Shown in pieces: positions 48,940-57,278 of a stretch of DNA of 64,000 nucleotides; position 1 is the first letter of the stretch; each line of letters starts with the position of its first letter. The DNA comes from CAZICM01 sp964537685 (lineage in GTDB: Bacteria; Myxococcota_A; Polyangia; Polyangiales; Polyangiaceae), in the NCBI GenBank assembly GCA_964537685.1, contig CAZICM010000005.1, forward strand, positions 1 to 64,000, in the 5' to 3' direction. A program made the position numbers and the translations under genes. The notes below the pieces were generated by a model. That model saw only the letters and a program-made list of their open reading frames with translations. It ran no database searches and was not told where the DNA came from.

Positions 48940-51576
48940 TTAAAATGGAGAGCAGGGACTGTTCGCGGGCAGTGTAATATCCGCCGCCGAACGGGGCTCG
49001 AGTTTGGCATTATTGAATGTATACGTGCCAATGCCAATCATCTTCTCAAATACCGTGCCCACCGGACAGGTATTGTTCAGCGCTTGGAAGATCACGTCGT
49101 CGATACGCAAACCGGTAATGCTCATCGCATTATCAGAAACGACAAATTCATCGTAATCATTGGGCGCATCGGCATTCTGCACGACGATATACGTCTTTCC
49201 AATCTCCAGCAGCATCGATTCATATTGCTCCGCGAGCGCCCCGCCCGTGCCGATATCCGCCGGATTTGCTATGGCCACCGGACCAAAGGGCAAGGCCATA
49301 CCGCCGTCATTGTTGGTCACCACGACATCGGCCAGCTCGCTCAGCGTGAAATATTCGTCGTAGCGGCCCGTCAGCGAGACTTTATTGCCCACGCTCACGC
49401 CCGGAGACTTCGATGCCGTGAATACAAAAATACCTGTAAACGGCTTTAATGAATCATCCTGAATATAAAATCCCCTGGATGATCCGGTATCGGGACGCAC
49501 GGCCGTCACATACACATCTTTAATTGAAACGATATCGCCCACCGCGGGATGCTCGGGGTTTGAAGGATCGCGAATCGCTTCAATCGTCGTCGGGCATACC
49601 GAGGCGCCCGGGTTCGCCGCCGCGCAGGTATCGCATACATCGCCATGCCCATCCGCATCTTTATCCGCCTGATCGGCGTTGGTATCGCGGGGGCAGTTAT
49701 CCACGGCATTGATTACCCCGTCGGCATCGATATCGTCCGCATCGGGAGGCGTGCAGGCATCCGTTGCATCAAATGGACATTTATCGCAAACATCCCCGGT
49801 TTTATCTCCATCCATATCGGCCTGGACCGCCTCCAAGAGGCGCACAGGATTAAAAATCTTCGGGCAATTGTCCACGGCATCTTCAATCCCATCGCCGTCG
49901 GAATCGCTAACGGTGAGAATACCTTCATATTCGCCCTTGCGATAAGGCACGCAGCTTGGCTCGTCAGCGGGCGTTCCGCAGAAAAAGAGCGGATACGAGG
50001 TATTGGCCAGCGTTAACAGCGATTGCAGCGAGGTCGTGCCAATATCCTTGGCCACGCAGGCTTTCTTTTGAACGCCGCACACGTCGAGCGCCTCGCAGGC
50101 CGCGCCTCCGATTGCCGCCGAATCCAAGAGCTCCGCATCGCCGTAAAGCGGTTTGCCTCCGCGCAGCACCAGCACAACATCTTGAGGCTCCGCGCCCACA
50201 ACCGCCCGGTGATCTTTGCGCACCTTGGCATCGAATACCGATATATCCGCCGCATAAGCCGTCTTCAGGCTTCCAATGCCCCGCTCGGCGCCCGCCGCAA
50301 GGGCCGCGTTCGATGTGACCATTTGCCATAGATCGATATCGCTGAAGTGGCTTCCATAGTACATGGCATTTAGCTCGTCGGCACAGCGCAGCTCGCGAAG
50401 GATATTCATCGAGCCCGTGGGCAGCCAGTCTGTCCCCAGAGTAATGGGAACGCCTAGATAATCCAATAAAGTAACGCTCGCCGTGTTGCCATACAAAGAT
50501 ACATTGGAACGGGGCGACCATACCACTTTGGTGAGATCCGCGTGCATCGCGGCGATATCGTCCGCAATAATCCCTACCGCGTGAACCACCGCCGTCTGGG
50601 GCGCGATAACATCCAAAAGCCCCGTGCTTGTGCATACAAACTCGTTGCGGGCCGCTAGATTTACGCCTTCCGAGATATGGGGCAGATAGCCATCAAAATC
50701 CTCGATCTCGGCCGCCGTCGTGGGATTCGCCCCATAAGCATCGCAGCCCGATTCAATCATCATTCCAGCCGAATCATTTAAAGGAAATGTATCCGATTCG
50801 GCCGGCTTCACCGTCAATCCTTCCAATTTGCCCGGCGCATCCAAATTGCGGAGCAAGCCCGCCTGGCCGCCCGCGCTGACCGCGGATGTCGCGCCGCTCA
50901 GCACAAAACGAAGCTCGGCCAATTGAACCGCGGCGGCCGATGCCGTCCCCAGCGTCGAAATCTTTGGCTTGCCGGGCACCGCGCCTTTTCGCCATTCATG
51001 CCGGTGGTCATACCGAATCGTCGGATCGGGCGCGACATAGGGCGGCGTATTGGCGAATCCAATATGATCGTGAGGATTGATCAATCCAGGTGAAATGACG
51101 CCTTCCGGACAATCGATAATGCTCGCATTGGCGGCTTCGGGCGCGGCCGCGCAATCGCATCCGACACAAGCGATGAGCCCCGCGCTGGATACCAATACTT
51201 GGCCTTGGCGATAGGTGCGATCGGGGCCGAGCACCGTTCCGCGAAGCATAACGCCGCTCGTACCCTCTTTGGCGACGGTGCATGTTCCCGTGGCGGGGGG
51301 CGCTGATATCGCATCGGGACATTCAATCACCGAGAAAGGTTCGACAGGCGTGCCTCCGCCTTGACCTCCCGAGCCTCCCGAGCCGCCCATACCGCCTTCG
51401 CCCGCGCCGCCCTGTCCTCCAAAGCCGCCTTCGCCTCCCGAGCCTCCGGGACCCGAACTTCCGGGAGGCTCTGGCTCATTGCCTTCCGCGCAGCCGAAAA
51501 AGACCGCACCCGCAATACCCAGCATCCCCAAGCTGCCCAAAATACCCGAAGTCCAGAAGGCTTTTGATCGTCGCAT
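48940..51576 (-). CDS. Lipoprotein: ATZ/TRZ-like amidohydrolase fused to thrombospondin type 3 repeats and a beta domain
   Basis: The 878-aa protein has an FFGC lipobox and a Gly-rich linker (about 35-75). An amidohydrolase domain (about 90-500) carries HDH in SPGLINPHDHIGF, HISEG, VVHAVG and GTDWLPTG, the metal ligand set HxH-H-H-D plus Glu of the ATZ/TRZ-type deaminases and chlorohydrolases. Three calcium-binding thrombospondin type 3 repeats (about 580-680; DSDGDGIEDAVDNCP, DADGVINAVDNCP, DKDADGHGDVCD) follow. The final 170 residues form a beta-rich domain (VGDIVSIKDVYVTAV, GFYIQDD) like the OB/DUF5689 type. The substrate is unknown. The ATG at 51576 fits the signal peptide. Confidence 0.85.
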   Translation of the reverse strand: MRRSKAFWTSGILGSLGMLGIAGAVFFGCAEGNEPEPPGSSGPGGSGGEGGFGGQGGAGEGGMGGSGGSGGQGGGTPVEPFSVIECPDAISAPPATGTCTVAKEGTSGVMLRGTVLGPDRTYRQGQVLVSSAGLIACVGCDCAAAPEAANASIIDCPEGVISPGLINPHDHIGFANTPPYVAPDPTIRYDHRHEWRKGAVPGKPKISTLGTASAAAVQLAELRFVLSGATSAVSAGGQAGLLRNLDAPGKLEGLTVKPAESDTFPLNDSAGMMIESGCDAYGANPTTAAEIEDFDGYLPHISEGVNLAARNEFVCTSTGLLDVIAPQTAVVHAVGIIADDIAAMHADLTKVVWSPRSNVSLYGNTASVTLLDYLGVPITLGTDWLPTGSMNILRELRCADELNAMYYGSHFSDIDLWQMVTSNAALAAGAERGIGSLKTAYAADISVFDAKVRKDHRAVVGAEPQDVVLVLRGGKPLYGDAELLDSAAIGGAACEALDVCGVQKKACVAKDIGTTSLQSLLTLANTSYPLFFCGTPADEPSCVPYRKGEYEGILTVSDSDGDGIEDAVDNCPKIFNPVRLLEAVQADMDGDKTGDVCDKCPFDATDACTPPDADDIDADGVINAVDNCPRDTNADQADKDADGHGDVCDTCAAANPGASVCPTTIEAIRDPSNPEHPAVGDIVSIKDVYVTAVRPDTGSSRGFYIQDDSLKPFTGIFVFTASKSPGVSVGNKVSLTGRYDEYFTLSELADVVVTNNDGGMALPFGPVAIANPADIGTGGALAEQYESMLLEIGKTYIVVQNADAPNDYDEFVVSDNAMSITGLRIDDVIFQALNNTCPVGTVFEKMIGIGTYTFNNAKLEPRSAADITLPANSPCSPF

Positions 51577-51756
51577 GCTGAGCGGCACTATACACGCGTA
51601 TCCCCTACCGATGCATGTACAATTTGATCGCGCGGGCACACTTTCTTTCTGATTCGCATCCGATCATGAAGGATGAACGTTGCTGCTTCCGTTTCATCGC
51701 GAAGTGGGTATTGTGCGCCCTGCCATCGATTGCACCGCACGCCGGAGAAGCTTTCT

Positions 51757-52203
51757 ATGTCCGCGATTAAAAACATTCTCGTGGCCACCGATTTGGCCGA
51801 CACATCAGAGCGCGTTCATCAATACGCGGTCGAGCTCGCGACCAAGCTGGGCGCGAAAATCACCTTGCTGCATGTGTTTAGCCTGCCGATTTACAACTTT
51901 CCGGATGGAACGTTTGTGCCCACGGCTGAAGTGGCGGCACAGGTATCGGATGCGGCCCAGCGCCACTTGGATGCCACATGCGCGCGTATCAAAGAGCAGG
52001 GATTGGATGTGAGCGCCGTGCTCCGCAGCGGCTCGCCCGCCGATGAAATTCAAAGCGTCGCGAAAGAAACCGGCGCGGATTTAATTTTAATGGGCACGCA
52101 TGGCCGAAGTGCCTTGGGCCGGGCTCTCTTGGGAAGCACTGCCAATGCGATCATTCGCACATCCAATATTCCCGTGATTACGATCCTCACCAATCCGTCG
52201 TAA
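51757..52203 (+). CDS. Universal stress protein UspA family
   Basis: The 148-aa protein has the Usp fold: N-terminal ILVATDLADTSERVHQYAVELA and the ATP-binding motif G-2x-G-9x-G-S/T in GTHGRSALGRALLGST. It belongs to the ATP-binding branch. GGAGAAG lies just before the ATG at 51757. A stress or resting-state role is likely, with specifics unknown. It converges with the AgmX/PglI-type gene after a 47-base T-rich gap. Confidence 0.93.
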   Translation: MSAIKNILVATDLADTSERVHQYAVELATKLGAKITLLHVFSLPIYNFPDGTFVPTAEVAAQVSDAAQRHLDATCARIKEQGLDVSAVLRSGSPADEIQSVAKETGADLILMGTHGRSALGRALLGSTANAIIRTSNIPVITILTNPS

Positions 52204-52250
52204 TTTTTAATCAATCCGATCCATTTTTAATTCATTTTCGTTTTTTTATT

Positions 52251-53084
52251 TCAAGGCGAACCCGCGCGCTTGAATTGCAATACAACCGTTACGCCTACCG
52301 GATCGGACGTAGGATGACCGACGGAACGGTTTTTCAGCAGCTTTTGAATACAAGTGCCCGCTTCGGGCGCGATTCCCTGCGAACTCAGCACTTCAACGCC
52401 CTCGGCCTTCCCCTGGGCGCGCACCAAAAACTGAATTTTTAGGGTGCCCGACGCTTTTGGCATTCCGCCTTTATCGGCGACGCAGCGGCAAATATCTTTT
52501 GAGATTTTTCCCAGGGCTTTTTCGGCCGCGGGGACTTCGCCGTTTTCAAATTTCAGCGGTTTAATTTCAAGGCTCGGAGGCTCGGCGGAGACGGCGGGAG
52601 CAGGTTCGGGTTTTGTTTCGGGAGCGGGCTTGGGCGGAGCGGGAACGGGCTCGGCCTGCGCGGGCGGAGCCGGCTTGGGATCTTCGGCTGCGGCACTGCG
52701 CTCGGGCGGAGGAGGAAGCCAAGGCGCTCCCTTTTCTTCGGGAAATAAACAGCGGACAAATCCCCGGTGAGGATCTTCGAGCGCGCCGTTGGGACAATGA
52801 ATCCCAGGCACAACGGTGCCCTTTTGCCCAGGCTGTTTTGAATTCGCGCCGGGCTTTTTTTCGGCGGCCCCCGCTTGCGAAGGCGCGCCGGACTTTCCCT
52901 TGCTCACCACATCGGGCTTAGCGGCCTTTTCAGGCGCCCCTGTCACCTGTGCCCGGCTCGCCGCACCCTTGGCCGGCTGAGCCAAGGCCGGCTGCATAGA
53001 AAACAGCCAAAACCCAAGAAACAGGCCAAAACCAGCGCTGCCGGCGGCCCGGCCGCCCCGAATTGAAGAACCCCACAAGAGCAC
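52251..53084 (-). CDS. AgmX/PglI-type protein with C-terminal TonB-like domain
   Basis: The 277-aa product has an N-terminal hydrophobic signal (FGLFLGFWLFSMQPALAQ), a Pro/Ala/Lys-rich middle part and a C-terminal domain of about 90 residues (KISKDICRCVADKGGMPKASGTLKIQFLVRAQGK, VTVVLQFKR) like the AgmX/PglI C-terminal domain linked to gliding motility and to TonB-C folds. I took the GTG at 53084 because GAGG lies seven bases upstream; an ATG inside the signal is possible. It is divergent from the ATPase gene. Confidence 0.78.
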   Translation of the reverse strand: MLLWGSSIRGGRAAGSAGFGLFLGFWLFSMQPALAQPAKGAASRAQVTGAPEKAAKPDVVSKGKSGAPSQAGAAEKKPGANSKQPGQKGTVVPGIHCPNGALEDPHRGFVRCLFPEEKGAPWLPPPPERSAAAEDPKPAPPAQAEPVPAPPKPAPETKPEPAPAVSAEPPSLEIKPLKFENGEVPAAEKALGKISKDICRCVADKGGMPKASGTLKIQFLVRAQGKAEGVEVLSSQGIAPEAGTCIQKLLKNRSVGHPTSDPVGVTVVLQFKRAGSP

Positions 53085-53223
53085 GTCAAAACCTCGGAAG
53101 AAGCATTTAGTATTGAAGCGCAAGCGCGTCCATAAATCGGCTTTGTTAGGTGGAAGGGCGCTCCTCCATAAAACCGATTTCTCTTGTACAAAGCTTCTCG
53201 GAGCACTTGGGGAACAACACACC

Positions 53224-54933
53224 ATGCTGACGGACAACGAGCGTGAACTCTTGCGCGATGTGCTTTCCCATGTGCGCGCGCAGGGTGAGTTTCCCAGGGC
53301 CGATCATATCCGGCGAAAACATAAGCCTCAGGGCTGCCGGCTCGAAGATTTGGGCGAGCGCGGCTTTGTGTGCGTCGAGTCGGGGCGCTGTCAGCTTACG
53401 TTAAAGGGCCTGCGCGCCTGCGAGAGCGAAACGGCTCAGAAAGAGCTCGATACCTGCTCCAAACTGCTGCCTGTGCTCGAGCAGATCCGCAAAGGAAAAA
53501 GCCAGCTCTCGGCGCCCGATATTGCCGAAGCGTCGAAATGCGACGTGCTCGCGGTTCAGCGGGCGCTTTCGTTTTTGTCGGAGCTGCACGCTGTTTCCGA
53601 TACCTATTTCTCGCCGGCGACGGGCCTCGCTGAAGCCGTTCACTTCAATGCCTTTAGCGAAAGCGTTCCTCAAACCCTCGATCCGGCGCCTGAAACAGCC
53701 GATGCTCCGCTTCCCCAGCCGGACGAAAGCGATCATCCTCCGCGGCTCCGTTCCTTTGAAGTCAGCGGCTACCGATCCCTCAACGGCATGCGCGCCGATC
53801 TGGACGATCTCAACATCATTGTCGGCCCAAACGGCGCGGGCAAATCCAATCTCTTTAGCTTCCTGCGCTTTATCAGCTTCGCCGTCACCCATCCTTTGCC
53901 GCCTGAAATCGATCCGGGCCCCGTTGGCCAGCGGCTCTTTTTCGTCGGCGGACCCGAACGCATCAGCTTCAGTTTTAAAATCAGCCTCGATCGCCGCCTT
54001 CCGCTCGAATACCACGCCGATATCCACGGCCCGATGGGCGCCCCCAAAGTCACCCGCGAACTCGTAAAAAGCGTCGGCATACGCTCGGCGAGCAACCGCG
54101 AGCCTTTCTTGTTTCTGCACCGCCTTGGCGAATCGGCGACCGTCGCCAACCGCATCGAACGCACCAATTCCAGAACGGAATGGAACTTTCCGCTTAACGA
54201 TCTCGCGCTCAGGCGCATGCTCGATCCCACGCTTTTTACGCTGAGCAAGCTGCGCGACTACATCGCCGGATGGCGCTTCTATCCAGGCTTTAACGTGGGC
54301 GCCGATGCCCACACCCGCAAGCCTTCGCTCGTCGAGCCCGAACCTGTTTTAAACCCGGATGGCAGCAATATCAGCGCCGTCCTGGCCTGGCTTCTTTCCG
54401 ATCATCAAGACGCCTGGGAAGAGCTCGATGCGCGGCTTCATGTGGCCGTCCCGGGCTTCCGCGGACTCACGATGAAGACCGACACGAGCAACAACACGGC
54501 CATCGTCTACTTCCGCGAAGGCGGCCTAAAACAGCCTCTTACATTGGCCGATCTCTCGAGGGGCGCGCTTTTGATGCTCTGCTGGACAGCCCTGTGCGTC
54601 TCGCCCAACCTGCCGCCCCTGCTCTGCATCGATGCGCCCGAGCGCGATCTGCATCCCCGCGCGCTCACGGTTCTCGCCGATATGCTCCGGCAAATGAGCA
54701 CCCGGACGCAGATTGTGATCTTTACGCAATCGCCTCATTTCCTTGCCCATTTCCCGCTCAAGAGCATCGCGGTCATCCGCAAGGAAGAAGGCCGCTCGGT
54801 GTTCTTCAGGCCGGCGGCAGCAGACGCCATTCTCCGCGATGTAGAACGCCCAGAGGGCGAGGCGCTCGCTCAATTGTTTGTGACCGGTGAGCTCGAAGGC
54901 GTTCGCCGCATTCAAAAAGATGGCCACGATTGA
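53224..54933 (+). CDS. RecF/OLD-like AAA ATPase with N-terminal helical domain
   Basis: The 569-aa protein has two N-terminal helix-rich segments. The first (MLTDNERELLRDVLSHVRAQG to LTLKGLRAC) looks like a winged helix, and the second (SAPDIAEASKCDVLAVQRALSFL) like a helix-turn-helix. An ABC-type ATPase (about 185-560) follows, with Walker A IIVGPNGAGKSNL, signature LSRGALLMLCWTAL and Walker B LLCIDAPERDLHP. The usual catalytic Glu after the Walker B Asp is Ala here (DAPE). No TOPRIM nuclease follows, unlike OLD proteins. Roles in DNA repair or phage defence are possible. The frame opens at 53113; ATG 53224 has GGGGAA upstream. Confidence 0.85.
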   Translation: MLTDNERELLRDVLSHVRAQGEFPRADHIRRKHKPQGCRLEDLGERGFVCVESGRCQLTLKGLRACESETAQKELDTCSKLLPVLEQIRKGKSQLSAPDIAEASKCDVLAVQRALSFLSELHAVSDTYFSPATGLAEAVHFNAFSESVPQTLDPAPETADAPLPQPDESDHPPRLRSFEVSGYRSLNGMRADLDDLNIIVGPNGAGKSNLFSFLRFISFAVTHPLPPEIDPGPVGQRLFFVGGPERISFSFKISLDRRLPLEYHADIHGPMGAPKVTRELVKSVGIRSASNREPFLFLHRLGESATVANRIERTNSRTEWNFPLNDLALRRMLDPTLFTLSKLRDYIAGWRFYPGFNVGADAHTRKPSLVEPEPVLNPDGSNISAVLAWLLSDHQDAWEELDARLHVAVPGFRGLTMKTDTSNNTAIVYFREGGLKQPLTLADLSRGALLMLCWTALCVSPNLPPLLCIDAPERDLHPRALTVLADMLRQMSTRTQIVIFTQSPHFLAHFPLKSIAVIRKEEGRSVFFRPAAADAILRDVERPEGEALAQLFVTGELEGVRRIQKDGHD

Positions 54934-54962
54934 CCATCGTATTCAATTGGGCTGTTTTTTGA

Positions 54963-54973
54963 ATTTTATCGAT
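54963..54973 (+). repeat. Copy of recurring AT-rich 11-mer
   Basis: ATTTTATCGAT, in the 62-base AT-rich gap between the convergent ATPase and Uma2 genes. Confidence 0.3.
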
Positions 54974-54995
54974 TAAAATAGCAATACAATAAAAT

Positions 54996-55637
54996 TTAAC
55001 ACCAAGCCCGCCCCAATTGAATTTCGACCGCCTCAAAAGGCTCGGCGCGGATGGTGGACTGCCCCCCGTCATCGGCCGCCAGAAGCCACTGAGACCCTGT
55101 ATGCCGAAACACCACAAGCGTCTGGGCTATCGGATCCACAATCCAGACATGCCGCACATGCTCGCGTAAATAAATCGGCAGCTTCTGCGTACTGTTCATG
55201 CGCGCGCTGTGAGGCGAGAGCACTTCGCACACCCAATCCGGCGCCGTAGAAAAGCTCAGCTCGTCGCCGATGGCCCCCAAGCGATCCATACGCCAGCCCG
55301 CCAAATCCGGAACAATCACTTCATTGCCCAAATGCAATTCGGGCTCATCGAGGATCCACCAGCCGCCCGGCCCCCGCGTGCCCGCATCGCCGTGAAAGTG
55401 AAAGCCAATTTCCATACCGATCACGGATTTGGCATTCACAAACCGGTTTGAAAAACGCTGCCTGTACGCGAGCTCGCCGTTTAAATATTCGGCGACAAAA
55501 TGCCCCGGACTGCGGCGCACATCTTCCACTGAAAGCGGCGGACGCACGGAAGGCGGCGGCGGAACGGAAGGCGGCGGCGGACGAACCGACGGAGACCGGA
55601 CCGAGGGCGGCGGCGGGCGCACGGAATCTGAAGACAT
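54996..55637 (-). CDS. Uma2-family restriction endonuclease-fold protein
   Basis: The 213-aa protein starts with a Pro/Ser/Val/Arg tandem-repeat stretch (about residues 5-38), followed by a Uma2 (DUF820, PF05685) PD-(D/E)XK domain. VIVPDLAGWRMDR and PDWVCEVLSP hold the catalytic Asp and Glu, and the Lys is in TQKLPIYLREHVRHVWIVDP. Uma2 proteins are abundant in cyanobacteria and planctomycetes, with role unknown. Upstream frame to 55793 reads through unlike sequence, so I chose ATG 55637. It converges with the ATPase gene. Confidence 0.88.
   Translation of the reverse strand: MSSDSVRPPPPSVRSPSVRPPPPSVPPPPSVRPPLSVEDVRRSPGHFVAEYLNGELAYRQRFSNRFVNAKSVIGMEIGFHFHGDAGTRGPGGWWILDEPELHLGNEVIVPDLAGWRMDRLGAIGDELSFSTAPDWVCEVLSPHSARMNSTQKLPIYLREHVRHVWIVDPIAQTLVVFRHTGSQWLLAADDGGQSTIRAEPFEAVEIQLGRAWC
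55546..55581 (-). repeat. Perfect 18-bp tandem duplication in the Uma2 N-terminus
   Basis: Two perfect head-to-tail copies (55546-55563 and 55564-55581) encode a Pro-rich PPPS/V unit. More decayed units extend to about 55618. Confidence 0.85.
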
Positions 55638-55825
55638 AGCGGCCACATATATCAGAGCGGCCCAAGGCGTGAACAGCGCGGCGGGAAGCTCAACGTGCAG
55701 CCACAGCGGACGAAAGCGGCGAGCCCTTGCTTGACCGGAAAAGGTGCGGCGCGTACTCTCGGAAACCTTGCTCGCCCTACAAAAAAACGCCAACCAGGAA
55801 CACTCTCTGAAGGGTTTGTAACGCG

Positions 55826-57265
55826 ATGAACGACGGAACCCGGGAGACCATCCTCATCATTGATGACAATCCAACGAACTGCGAACTATTGCGGGCGGTA
55901 CTCGAAAAACGCGGCTACCGGACCCAAATTGCCGGGGGCGGGCGCGAGGGATTGGCGATGGCCAGCTCCGATCCTCCCGAGCTTATTTTGCTCGACATTG
56001 CGATGCCCGATATGGATGGCTACGAAACGTGCCGGCATTTCAAGGCCAACGATCGCACGGCGGAAATCCCGGTTATTTTTATCAGCGCCCTCGACGACAC
56101 GACCGATAAAGTCCGCGCTTTTGAAACGGGCGGCGTTGATTATATTTCCAAGCCATTTAAAAGCGCCGAACTCATTGCCCGCATTGAAAATCAATTAAAG
56201 CTATTAAGGCTTCAGCGGCGGCTCGGCCAGCAAAACCGCGAGCTTACAAAGAAAAACGAAGAGATTCTTCAAATGAACAAAGAGATTCTCAAAATGGCCG
56301 AGGATCTCCAGCGCGCCCATAGCACGGTATTGTCGGTGTTCTCATCTTTGTCCTATGCCCTTCCGGGCCATGTGCTCGATGGCAAATACCGCATTGACGA
56401 ACTGATTGGCACAGGCGGCCATGGTTCGGTGTTCCGCGGCATGCATTTAATTTTAAACCGGCCGGTCGCCATTAAAGTCTTAAAGCCCGACACAACCCTG
56501 ACCGATCCCGATCTTAACCGGGTCCGGGCCGAGGGCATCACCACCTGCAGCGTAAATCATCCCAATGCGGTTGAAGTGTGGGATGCGGGCGTTACTCAAG
56601 AAGGTATTGCCTATTTGGTGATGGAACTATTGGTGGGGCGCACCCTTCGCAATGAATTGGAAGAAAAGAAGGTCCTGGATGTAGAACGGAGCGCGGAAAT
56701 TGCCATTGCTGTGTGCGAAGTCTTAAGCGTTGCGCATGCGGCAGGCATCGTTCACCGCGATATCAAGCCCGACAATATCTTTTTGCATCAATCGCCTGAA
56801 GGCGAAATCATTAAAGTCGTGGATTTTGGCATTGCAAAGCTTATGAATACCGAGGCCGGGCGGACGGGGGCCGGCAATCAAACCGTAACGATGGTCGGCA
56901 CGCCCGAATATATTGCGCCCGAGCGTTTTGTCGATCTGCCCTACGATGGCCGCTCGGACGTATATAGCCTGGGCATTGTTCTTTATGAAATGCTGAGCGG
57001 GCATGTGCCTTTTAAGGCGAGCCGGGAATTTCCCTGGACGATAGCGAGCTCGCATTTAGGAGAAAAGCCTTTGCCGCTCAACGAGCAATGCAAAGATTTA
57101 CCTCCTCAAATTCATGAGCTTCTTTTTCAGGCGCTGGCAAAGAATCCCAAAGATAGGCCGGGCGCGGAAGAACTCGCTCAAGGAATTATTGATGCAATGG
57201 CGGGGCGTATTGAACCGGGGCGGCTGGTGGGGCGGGCTAGGCGGGAGCGCACTTCTGCCCCGTGA
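55826..57265 (+). CDS. Response regulator-Ser/Thr kinase fusion
   Basis: The 479-aa protein starts with a complete receiver domain (1-125): acidic pair D13-D14, phospho-acceptor D57 in LILLDIAMPDMDG, Ser in IFISA, and Lys in YISKPF. A coiled coil of about 50 residues (KKNEEILQMNKEILKMAEDLQ) links it to a Hanks-type kinase (about 190-455) with GTGGHGSVFRG, VAIKVL, HRDIKPDN, DFGIAKL and GTPEYIAPE. It would pass a two-component signal to Ser/Thr phosphorylation. There is no histidine kinase next to it. A short basic tail ends the protein. AAGGG lies upstream of the ATG. Confidence 0.93.
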   Translation: MNDGTRETILIIDDNPTNCELLRAVLEKRGYRTQIAGGGREGLAMASSDPPELILLDIAMPDMDGYETCRHFKANDRTAEIPVIFISALDDTTDKVRAFETGGVDYISKPFKSAELIARIENQLKLLRLQRRLGQQNRELTKKNEEILQMNKEILKMAEDLQRAHSTVLSVFSSLSYALPGHVLDGKYRIDELIGTGGHGSVFRGMHLILNRPVAIKVLKPDTTLTDPDLNRVRAEGITTCSVNHPNAVEVWDAGVTQEGIAYLVMELLVGRTLRNELEEKKVLDVERSAEIAIAVCEVLSVAHAAGIVHRDIKPDNIFLHQSPEGEIIKVVDFGIAKLMNTEAGRTGAGNQTVTMVGTPEYIAPERFVDLPYDGRSDVYSLGIVLYEMLSGHVPFKASREFPWTIASSHLGEKPLPLNEQCKDLPPQIHELLFQALAKNPKDRPGAEELAQGIIDAMAGRIEPGRLVGRARRERTSAP

Positions 57266-57278
57266 ACAGATCTCGGTT

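Noticed and set aside
53401..54312. 303-codon antisense frame within the ATPase gene
   Set aside because: It lies opposite the Walker A region of a clear ATPase and shows only low-complexity Ala/Arg/Phe patterns.
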